Positions 8,952 to 16,849 of a DNA stretch of 34,049 nt are shown piece after piece. The notes under the pieces were generated by a model. The model was not told where the DNA came from. It did no database searches and worked only from the letters and a program-made list of their open reading frames with translations. A program made the position numbers and the translations under genes. The first letter of the stretch is position 1. Every line of letters starts with the position of its first letter. Source of the DNA: Hyphomonadaceae bacterium (GTDB lineage: Bacteria > Pseudomonadota > Alphaproteobacteria > Caulobacterales > Aquidulcibacteraceae); contig JAKFWI010000228.1 of NCBI GenBank assembly GCA_021731965.1, positions 1-34,049 of the forward strand, read 5' to 3'.

Positions 8952-9815
8952 CTACGCCTCGACGGTATTCATCGCCTCTTCGAGTTGGGCGAAGGAGGGC
9001 TGCATGTCGCTGGGTACGATGCCGCGGCCGATCTCCACCGCCACCTGGGCAGCGTTGCCGTGCAGATACGCGACCATCACGTCCTTGATGATGCGGTAAA
9101 ACGTGCCGTCTTGCTCATTGACCGCGCCGATACGGCTGGCCATCGGCCCCACGATCCCATAGGCCAAAAACACGCCCAAAAAGGTGCCAACCAGCGCCGA
9201 GCCGATCAAAAGGCCAAGCTTTTCAGGAGGCTCGGTGATGGCACCCATGGTTTTGATAATGCCCAAAACGGCCGCGACAATGCCCAGCGCCGGCAAGGCA
9301 TCAGCCATGCCCTGCAAAGCATGCGCGGGGCCTTGCGTCTCGTGATGATGCTTTTCGATTTGCTGTTCCATGGCCGTTTCGATCTGGTGCGGATCATCCA
9401 GGTTCATCGTGGTCATACGAAAGGTATCGCAAATGAAATCCACCGCGAAATGATCCTTCATGATCCGCGGATACTTCTCGAAAATCTTGCTTTCTTTTGG
9501 GTTTTCGATATGGCTTTCCAAGGCAACTACACCCTTGGCCTTCGCCAGCTTGGTTAAGGCAAACAACAAAGCCAGCAAATCCTGGTAATCGGAGCGCTTC
9601 CATTTCGCGCCAGCCATGACTTTGGCAAACTCACCCGGCAGCTTCATCGTGGTCTTACTGTCATTGCCAATCAACAGCGCTCCGAGGGCGGCACCGCCAA
9701 TCATCATCATTTCAAACGGCAAGGAATGTAGGATCACATCGAAATGACCGCCGGCCAGCGTGAAGCCGCCGAAAACCATGCCAAACAAGCAGACGATGCC
9801 GATGATTTGAAACAT
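8952..9815 (-). CDS. motA: Flagellar motor stator protein MotA
   Basis: MFQIIGIVCLFGMVFGGFTLAGGHFDVILHSLPFEMMMIGGAALGALLIGN..., GMADALPALGIVAAVLGIIKTMG, LGVFLAYGIVGPMA. ATG at 9815 preferred over 9893. Confidence 0.93.
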   Translation of the reverse strand: MFQIIGIVCLFGMVFGGFTLAGGHFDVILHSLPFEMMMIGGAALGALLIGNDSKTTMKLPGEFAKVMAGAKWKRSDYQDLLALLFALTKLAKAKGVVALESHIENPKESKIFEKYPRIMKDHFAVDFICDTFRMTTMNLDDPHQIETAMEQQIEKHHHETQGPAHALQGMADALPALGIVAAVLGIIKTMGAITEPPEKLGLLIGSALVGTFLGVFLAYGIVGPMASRIGAVNEQDGTFYRIIKDVMVAYLHGNAAQVAVEIGRGIVPSDMQPSFAQLEEAMNTVEA

Positions 9816-9906
9816 TGCGATGGACCTGGAAAAACCAATGAAGCCCCTATAAACCGGGTTTAGCTTAAGGCCGGGTTTCATTTGCCGGCGCAAACGTCAC
9901 GCGATC

Positions 9907-11217
9907 ATGCCAAAACCGAATTATCTTTCTGCGCACACGCTTGTGATGCGCTGGCGCGACGGGCGTGCCTTCGCGTTGACGTTCGCGGCGCTGTTCGTGG
10001 TGGGCTTTGGCAATTCCATGCTGTTGGCCGTGCTGCCGCCGATCGCGCGGGCCATTGCTTTGCCGGATCGCTTTGTCGGGGCGGTGTTTTCCGTGTCTGC
10101 TTTGCTGTGGGTGCTGACCAGCCCGCACTGGGGCCGCTTGAGCGATCGGGTGGGGCGCAGGCCCATTATCGCGCTTGGGCTATGGGCGTTTGCGCTGTCC
10201 ATGGGCTTGTTTGCCTTGGTGGCGGCGGGCGGGGTGGCTGGGCTGTACGGGCCGACGCTGTGCTTTTTCGGCATGGCGGCGGCGCGCGCGGTGTTTGGCG
10301 GTTTTGGGTCCGCGACTGCACCAGCCGCGCAAGCTTATGTCGCCGATACCTCCGCGCCGCATCTGCGCTTGCGCCAGCTTGGGGCGCTGACTTCGGCTTT
10401 TGCGTTGGGCTCGGCTATCGGGCCAGCCTTTTGTGCGGCCTTGGCGGCACGCTTTGGCTTGATCGCGCCCATCGGGTTCACCACCGGCTTGGCGGTTCTA
10501 GCGGGGCTGGCGTTGCATTTTTTGTTACCCAAGCCGGCGGTGCCGGCCGTTTCGCCGCGGGGCGGCGGGGAGGTGGCGGCCCAAGCGCGCAGCGGTGCCC
10601 TGCGCCTGGCCTTGGATCCGCGGGTGCGGTCCTATTTGGTCTATGGGGCGGGGATGTCTTTGGCGGTGGCGGTGCTGGCGCAAACCTTCGCCTTTTATAC
10701 CCTCGACAAACTGGGCGTTTCCGGCCCGCAGGGCGTGGCGCGGGCTGCTGCCGGCTTTAGCTCCGGCGCAGCGGCGCTGTTGGTGACACAATTGCTGATC
10801 TTGCCGCGCGTCCGCATGAGCACCCAGGCGCTGATGGTGCTTGGTGCGCTGCTGGCGTGCACCAGCGTGGGCATGCAGATCGCCGCGCATGATCTCTATG
10901 GGCTGATGGCGGCGCAGGCCGTGCAGGGCTTGGCCTTTGGCTTGGCGCGGCCCGGGTTTTCCTCCGGTGCCTCTTTGGCCGTGCAGCCGCATGAGCAAGG
11001 CGCGCTGGCGGGCTTGGTGGTGGCCGCCAATGGGGCTGGCTTCGTCATTTCACCTTTGGCGGGCAACGCGCTCTATGAGGCGGCGGGCATGGATGCGCCG
11101 CTTTGGCTTTCCATCGCCGTGCTTGGCAGTCTGGCGCTGTTCGCCTGGCGCGATCCCGCTTTGGGCCGCGCCATGGTTAACGCGCACCCGCCGCTTTCTT
11201 CGCCCGGCCCAGAATGA
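9907..11217 (+). CDS. MFS transporter
   Basis: 436 aa, 12 TM-like segments, SPHWGRLSDRVGRRPIIALG MFS signature between TM2 and TM3. Confidence 0.9.
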   Translation: MPKPNYLSAHTLVMRWRDGRAFALTFAALFVVGFGNSMLLAVLPPIARAIALPDRFVGAVFSVSALLWVLTSPHWGRLSDRVGRRPIIALGLWAFALSMGLFALVAAGGVAGLYGPTLCFFGMAAARAVFGGFGSATAPAAQAYVADTSAPHLRLRQLGALTSAFALGSAIGPAFCAALAARFGLIAPIGFTTGLAVLAGLALHFLLPKPAVPAVSPRGGGEVAAQARSGALRLALDPRVRSYLVYGAGMSLAVAVLAQTFAFYTLDKLGVSGPQGVARAAAGFSSGAAALLVTQLLILPRVRMSTQALMVLGALLACTSVGMQIAAHDLYGLMAAQAVQGLAFGLARPGFSSGASLAVQPHEQGALAGLVVAANGAGFVISPLAGNALYEAAGMDAPLWLSIAVLGSLALFAWRDPALGRAMVNAHPPLSSPGPE

Positions 11218-12721
11218 AGGCGTCCAGCCGGCCGGTCTGCTTATAGCCCAGCTTGGCCTCCAAAGCGCGGACGGCGGCGCGGGTGCGGGGCCCGGCGGAG
11301 CCGTCAGCCCGGCCGACCTTATACCCAAGCTGGGTCAAATAGCGCTGCAAGGTGCGGATGCCGCGATAATCGAGCAGGCCCGAGGAGGTGGGCCGGGTTT
11401 TCAGCGTGGGCGGCGCAGGCCGGCTTGGCGGGGCGGCCTGGTCATCGGACTGGTCGGCGACGAGCGTGGGGCCTAGGCCGCGAATCCGGGCCAATAAACT
11501 GGGGGTGGGGTAGCCATCCGCCGGCAGGAGGTTTTCGAGCTGGTAGGAGCGGATTGCCCGGCGGGTGGCCATGCCGAATGTCCCGTCGATCTTACCGGGA
11601 GAATGGCCGCGCGCCGAAAGCTGGGTTTGCAGTTCAATCATTTCGTCGCGGTTGAGATAGCCAGCCTCGATCGGCCAAGGGGCCTGCAACAACTGCTTGC
11701 CCTCAAAGCCGCGCGCCAGCAGCGCGACGGTCAGCGCATAACGATCCGAGGGGTTATAGGTCTTGATGACCTGAAAATTGCCGAACAGCAGCAAAGCCGG
11801 GCCATCCTTGCCGGCAGGCAGCCATAACTCACCGGGCTGACGCAGCGCCTGCGCGGACCAGGCACCGTCGCGCGGCATGACCCCGATGGAGGCCCAGGCA
11901 TCGACAGGGCGCGCTATTTCGTCCGCCAAGCCATAATTGAAGTCGGGCGGCAGCGAGACTTCGGAAAACACCGGCCCGCCAGCCACCCAATTATGCTGCG
12001 CCAAATATTGCGCGATGGAGGCCAGCACATCGCCAACATCATTCCAAATATCGCGCCGCCCATCGCCGGACCAATCCTGCGCATAGCGCAAATACACATC
12101 CGGTAGGAATTGCGGCTGGCCCAGGGCCCCCGCCCAGGAGCTTTTGAGCTCGTTGGGGCCGGCATAGCCGCGCTCCACCATTTCGATCAGCGCCAGCAGA
12201 AAGCCTTCAAATTGCGCGCGCCTGCGCCCTTCATAGGCTAAAGTCGCGAGGGTTTGGGGCGCGTCATAGCGCAATGGATAGGTGCCGAAATTGGTTTCCA
12301 CCGCCCAGATGGCGGCGATGACATCGCCATCCACACCGTATTTGGCTTCGATCGCCGCGAAGGTGTCCGCGTATTGCTGGCGCAGCTGGATGCCCTTGGC
12401 GATCCGCGTTGCACTCACCCCCTGGGTGACGTATTCCCAAGGCGGGCGGGTAAATTCTGGCTGGTTTTGATCTTGGTCGATCACCTCCTGTGAAGGGGTG
12501 ACCCCCTTGAGCAATTGCTCAACCACAGCGGGATCGCGCCCGCTTTGCACGGCTCGATCTGCGAAGGCATTGCGCCAAGCATCGAATTGCCCATTGCCTG
12601 AGCTGGCGAACTCGATGGCCGCTTTCGCCTCGAAAGCCGGTGCCAGCACTGCCAGCGCGGCAATGGAGAGCAAAGCCGTACGAAACTGCATCCGTGGAAT
12701 CCCTTTTTGCGATCCGTGCAA
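11177..12721 (-). CDS. Lytic murein transglycosylase (MltB-type, SLT_2) with C-terminal peptidoglycan-binding repeats
   Basis: IAAIWAVETNFGTYPL (catalytic E), ELKSSWAGALGQPQFLPDVYLRYAQDWSGDGRRDIW; LQTQLSARGHSPGKIDGTFGMATRRAIRSYQ and LQRYLTQLGYKVGRADGSAGPRTRAAVRALE are PG_binding_1-like. Confidence 0.93.
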   Translation of the reverse strand: MHGSQKGIPRMQFRTALLSIAALAVLAPAFEAKAAIEFASSGNGQFDAWRNAFADRAVQSGRDPAVVEQLLKGVTPSQEVIDQDQNQPEFTRPPWEYVTQGVSATRIAKGIQLRQQYADTFAAIEAKYGVDGDVIAAIWAVETNFGTYPLRYDAPQTLATLAYEGRRRAQFEGFLLALIEMVERGYAGPNELKSSWAGALGQPQFLPDVYLRYAQDWSGDGRRDIWNDVGDVLASIAQYLAQHNWVAGGPVFSEVSLPPDFNYGLADEIARPVDAWASIGVMPRDGAWSAQALRQPGELWLPAGKDGPALLLFGNFQVIKTYNPSDRYALTVALLARGFEGKQLLQAPWPIEAGYLNRDEMIELQTQLSARGHSPGKIDGTFGMATRRAIRSYQLENLLPADGYPTPSLLARIRGLGPTLVADQSDDQAAPPSRPAPPTLKTRPTSSGLLDYRGIRTLQRYLTQLGYKVGRADGSAGPRTRAAVRALEAKLGYKQTGRLDAFILGRAKKAAGAR

Positions 12722-12867
12722 TGATTATGTCCAAGTCTTGGCTGGCCAGGCTTTCACAGAGGCTTAGCGCGTGTCGCTTCGGCTGCGAAGACATTGACTT
12801 CCATGGCTTGCCCGTTTAGGAACGCGCCCTTCCTATCCCCATTCAATGGTCCGTGAGCCCTTCGGCG

Positions 12868-12993
12868 ATGAAAATCAAAAGCTCCCTCAAATCGCTGAAA
12901 TTGCGCCACCGGGCGTGCAGAATCGTGCGCCGCAAGGGCCGCGTTTACATCATCAACAAAGTTGATCCACGCTACAAGGCCAAGCAAGGCTGA
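12868..12993 (+). CDS. rpmJ: 50S ribosomal protein L36 (41 aa, lacks the full zinc-binding Cys set)
   Basis: ATG at 12868 reads [41 protein letters not shown]; below the ORF-track length cutoff. Confidence 0.93.
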   Translation: MKIKSSLKSLKLRHRACRIVRRKGRVYIINKVDPRYKAKQG

Positions 12994-13143
12994 TTTGCCC
13001 TTCAGTCCGACGGTCTAGCAGCATGTCGGATTGAGGTCATGGTTGGCGCGGTTTGCGCCGGGACGATCCTGCCGCTAAAGCGGTTTCTGACGCGCGTGCG
13101 CATGGTCCGTTCCACCGGATGATGCGGGGCTGAAAGGGCAGGA

Positions 13144-15147
13144 ATGTTCGGAAAAATCCTTATTGCTAATCGCGGGGAAATCGCCTGCCGGATTATTCGC
13201 ACCTGCCGGCGGCTCGGTGTGCGCACTGCGCTGGTGTTCTCGGCGGCTGATCGTGACAGCCTGGCCTGCGAACTGGCGGACGAGACCATTTTCATCGGCC
13301 CGGCTCCGGCCTCGCAAAGCTATTTGGTAATGGACAAGATCGTGGCCGCCGCACGCAGCAGCGGGGCCGAGGCCATCCATCCGGGCTTTGGCTTCCTCTC
13401 GGAAAAGGCGGAATTTGCGGAGCTTTTGCTCAGCGAGGGCATCACCTTTATCGGGCCCAACCCCCACGCCATTCGGGCCATGGGCGATAAGATTGAATCC
13501 AAGCGCACCGCGGGCGCGGCAGGTGTCTCCACCGTGCCCGGCTTTATCGGCGAGATCGCCGATGTCGATCACGCCTGCTCCATCGCTGAGGACATCGGCT
13601 ATCCGGTGATGATCAAGGCCAGCGCTGGCGGCGGTGGCAAGGGCATTCGCATTGCGCATAACCGCAAGGACGTATTGGAGGGTCTGCCGGCGGTGCGCGC
13701 GGAGGCCAAAAGCGCATTTGGAGATGACCGCGTTTTCCTGGAAAAATTCGTGGTCAGCCCGCGCCATATTGAAATCCAAGTGATGGGCGATAAGCATGGC
13801 CATGTCGTGCATTTGTTTGAGCGGGAATGCTCGATCCAGCGCCGCAACCAGAAGGTCATCGAGGAGGCCCCCTCACCGCTGCTCGATCCCGAGACCCGGG
13901 CCGCCATGGGTGCCCAGGCGGTGGCGCTGGCGCAGGCCGTGCAGTATGACAGCGCCGGCACGGTGGAATTCGTCGCCTCCAGTGCCGACAAGAGCTTTTT
14001 CTTCCTTGAAATGAATACGCGTTTGCAGGTTGAGCACCCGGTCACGGAAATGATCACGGGGGTTGATTTGGTTGAGTGCATGCTGCGCTCGGCGCTCGGT
14101 GAAGCATTGCCCATGCGCCAGGAGGATCTGCGCATCAATGGCTGGGCGATCGAGAGCCGCATCTACGCCGAGGATCCCTACCGCAATTTTCTGCCATCTA
14201 TCGGCCGGTTGAAGCGCTATAGCGCGCCTAAAGAGGGCAAGCAGGGGGCCACCCAGGTTCGCAACGAAACCGGCGTGCGCGAGGGCGATGAGATTTCCAT
14301 CCATTATGACCCGATGATCGCCAAACTGGTGACGCATGCGCCCGATCGGCTGGCGGCCATCGACGCGCAAGCGCGTGCGCTCGATGGATTTGTCATCGAG
14401 GGTATTCAGGAAAATACGCCGTTTTTGGCCGCGGTGATGGAAGAAGCGCGTTTTCGCTCCGGCAAATTCACCACCGCTTACATTGGGGAGGAATTCCCTG
14501 GCGGCTTCAAAGGCGTTGCAGCCACGCTTTTCCAGCGGGATGCTTTGCTGGCGGCCAGCGTTTATGCGCAGGTGACGCTGGCCACGCGCGCTTTATCGCT
14601 GGGCCTGCCCTTGCGGGGGGCGCGGAGCTTCGAACGGCGCGATTGGCTGGTCATCCTTGACGGCGCGCCGGTGCCGGTGGCGTTTGAGCTGGCGCAGGGG
14701 GTCGCCTCGGTGCGCATCGATGGCGGGCCGTTGCGGCGGCTGGAAACCAGCTGGCGGCCCGGTTTGATCTTGTTTGAGGGCGCGCTGGATGGGCAGAGTT
14801 TTGCGTTGCAGCTGCGCCCGCGCGCCCAGGGCTTTGCGCTGCGCTTGCGGGGCGTGCAGGCTTTTGCCATCGTCGCCAGCCCCGAGGCTGCGGCGCTGCG
14901 TGCGCTGATCCCGGAGCGGGAAGCGCCAGACACCTCGCGCCTCGTTCTCTCGCCCATGCCTGGGCAAGTGGTGGCCGTGGAGGTGCGCGTGGGCCAGGAG
15001 GTCAAGGTCGGCGAGGCGGTGGCCGTCGTCGAGGCCATGAAAATGCAGAACATCATTCGCGCGGAGCGCGACGGTGTTGTGGCCGCCGTGCACGTGCAGA
15101 TCGGCGCGAGCGTCGCCGCGGATGAAGTCCTGGCCGAACTGCATTAA
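13144..15147 (+). CDS. Acetyl/propionyl/methylcrotonyl-CoA carboxylase biotin-containing subunit alpha
   Basis: MFGKILIANRGEIACRIIRTCRRLGV, GGGGKGIR ATP-grasp loop, FFLEMNTRLQVEHPVTE, C-terminal biotinyl motif VVEAMKMQNIIRAE. Confidence 0.93.
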   Translation: MFGKILIANRGEIACRIIRTCRRLGVRTALVFSAADRDSLACELADETIFIGPAPASQSYLVMDKIVAAARSSGAEAIHPGFGFLSEKAEFAELLLSEGITFIGPNPHAIRAMGDKIESKRTAGAAGVSTVPGFIGEIADVDHACSIAEDIGYPVMIKASAGGGGKGIRIAHNRKDVLEGLPAVRAEAKSAFGDDRVFLEKFVVSPRHIEIQVMGDKHGHVVHLFERECSIQRRNQKVIEEAPSPLLDPETRAAMGAQAVALAQAVQYDSAGTVEFVASSADKSFFFLEMNTRLQVEHPVTEMITGVDLVECMLRSALGEALPMRQEDLRINGWAIESRIYAEDPYRNFLPSIGRLKRYSAPKEGKQGATQVRNETGVREGDEISIHYDPMIAKLVTHAPDRLAAIDAQARALDGFVIEGIQENTPFLAAVMEEARFRSGKFTTAYIGEEFPGGFKGVAATLFQRDALLAASVYAQVTLATRALSLGLPLRGARSFERRDWLVILDGAPVPVAFELAQGVASVRIDGGPLRRLETSWRPGLILFEGALDGQSFALQLRPRAQGFALRLRGVQAFAIVASPEAAALRALIPEREAPDTSRLVLSPMPGQVVAVEVRVGQEVKVGEAVAVVEAMKMQNIIRAERDGVVAAVHVQIGASVAADEVLAELH

Positions 15148-15192
15148 GCTGCCGGCGCGGGTGATGCAGCATTTTGTCAAAAGGGTAGACGC

Positions 15193-16767
15193 ATGACTGC
15201 TGAGCGCCAGGACGTCGAAAGCCCCCAGGCACCATCCTACAGCGCCGATCCGGTGCGCTCGCGCTTGGCGCACATTTACCTTTCGGGGGAGGGTGTCGAG
15301 TTCGGGGCGCTGCACGCCGGCTTGGCGATGCCGCCGGGTGCGCGGGTGCGCTATGCTGATTTCGCCGACGCCACCAAGCTGCACGCCTTTTTCCCGGATC
15401 AAAGAGGCATCCGCGCGCCAGACATCATCACCAGCCTGGAGAGCATGGACGCCATCACCCCCGCAAGTTTGGATTTTATCGTTGCCAACCATGTCTTGGA
15501 GCATACGGAAAACCCGTTACGGGCGCTCAAAGCGATTGCCTCGCGCCTGAAGCCCGGGGGCATCGCCTATCTGGCCTTGCCGGATAAGCGCTACACTTTT
15601 GATATACAGCGCGAAATAACGTCCCTCGCGCATATCGTGCGCGATGAAAACGAGGGGCCGGAATGGTCCGCCTTCCGGCATTACGAAGAGTGGGTCACTT
15701 TGGTAGATGGGCTAAGCGGTGCACAACGCGAGGCCAAAATCCGTGAGATGCTCGAGACGCGGGCAAACATTCACTACCATGTCTGGGATCTCCCGGCCAT
15801 GCAGGAAATGTTCGATTACCTTAATCACCGCGAAGACATCGAACTGCAAACCATCGAGCATGTTGTCAATGGAATTGAAGTGATTTGGCTGCTGGAGCGC
15901 AGCAAGACACCAATATCTGCGGCGCGACAGTTACCTCCGCCAACGGCATGCCTGGTTTGTGGGAAAAGTGCATTTGAGACATTTGCGCCGGCATCTCTTG
16001 CCAGTTATCCCGTCTATCTCTGCGGCGCGTGTGGGTTTGCCTTCGCGTGGCCGCGCGTGGCACAGGATTTCACGCATATTCCAGAAGAGGCTTGCTTTGA
16101 CGAATGCTTTATGGAGCACGCGCCGGGCAATGCTGCGTTGGCGCGTGAATTGGATCGCACTGCGCGCGATTTGATGGCTGTCACCGGTGCGGAGCCTGAA
16201 GCTGCATTACATGCACCATCTCTGGAGGAAAAAGGCGCAGCAGGCACGCCGAGCCGAGAGCCTAAAGCCCCCCTGGCCCCGCCGCGTTTGGTGGACGTGG
16301 GCTGCGCCGGCGGCGTGCTATTGCCCTATTTCCGGGCGCTGGGCTGGCAGGTGGAAGGCGTCGATCCATGGCTGGCCGCGGCGAAAGCCGGCCGCAAATA
16401 TCTAAGCGCGCCCATCACCATGGCCAAATTGGCTGACGCCGGCTTGGCGATCCATGCTTATGATTTCGTGCTGGTCCTCGACACTTTGCAATTTGTCGAG
16501 GATCCGCGTGATTTTTTGAGATCCTGCTGCGCTCTGTTGCGCGAAGGCGGGGTGATGATGATCGAGACGCCCAATTTCCACTCCGAGGAATTTCGGATGC
16601 GCGGTGCCGACGCGAGCATGTTTTTGCCCGCCCATCATATCAGCTATTTTTGCGCCGAAAATTTGAGCGCCATGCTGGCTGAGATGGGCTGCGTCCCCTC
16701 AATGACGCTTATCTATGGCGGCGAGAGCCAAGACAGCCGTCTGCGGGTATGGGCGCGCCGGCTTTAG
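15193..16767 (+). CDS. Two-domain SAM methyltransferase-like protein (N-terminal methyltransferase-like, central Cys4 zinc ribbon, C-terminal methyltransferase)
   Basis: N-half: DFIVANHVLEHTENPLRALKAIASRLKPGGIAYLALPDKR; middle: CLVCGKSAF...YLCGACGFAFAWPR; C-half: LVDVGCAGGVLLPYFRALGWQVEGVDP, DFVLVLDTLQFVEDPRDFLRSCCALLREGGVMMIETPN. Confidence 0.85.
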   Translation: MTAERQDVESPQAPSYSADPVRSRLAHIYLSGEGVEFGALHAGLAMPPGARVRYADFADATKLHAFFPDQRGIRAPDIITSLESMDAITPASLDFIVANHVLEHTENPLRALKAIASRLKPGGIAYLALPDKRYTFDIQREITSLAHIVRDENEGPEWSAFRHYEEWVTLVDGLSGAQREAKIREMLETRANIHYHVWDLPAMQEMFDYLNHREDIELQTIEHVVNGIEVIWLLERSKTPISAARQLPPPTACLVCGKSAFETFAPASLASYPVYLCGACGFAFAWPRVAQDFTHIPEEACFDECFMEHAPGNAALARELDRTARDLMAVTGAEPEAALHAPSLEEKGAAGTPSREPKAPLAPPRLVDVGCAGGVLLPYFRALGWQVEGVDPWLAAAKAGRKYLSAPITMAKLADAGLAIHAYDFVLVLDTLQFVEDPRDFLRSCCALLREGGVMMIETPNFHSEEFRMRGADASMFLPAHHISYFCAENLSAMLAEMGCVPSMTLIYGGESQDSRLRVWARRL

Positions 16768-16774
16768 GCCGGAT

Positions 16775-16804
16775 CCCGATTTGACTGAATCAGGTCAAAC
16801 CGGG
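16775..16804. terminator. Hairpin between convergent genes; candidate bidirectional terminator or palindromic element
   Basis: CCCGATTTGAC-TGAATCAG-GTCAAACCGGG: 11-bp stem with a single mismatch, 8-nt loop, no strong T-tract. Confidence 0.5.
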
Positions 16805-16849
16805 TGAATCCGCTCTGCGCCGCTGGCCTAGCGGGCTGTCGGGCTGGGG

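Noticed and set aside
8952-9815. Loss of motB as an anomaly
   Set aside because: motA and motB are known to be at separate loci in some alphaproteobacteria such as Caulobacter, so motA alone is not by itself unusual.
9882-10760. 292-aa plus-strand ORF overlapping the MFS gene
   Set aside because: Alternate frame of the MFS transporter; the 9907-11217 frame has the MFS signature.
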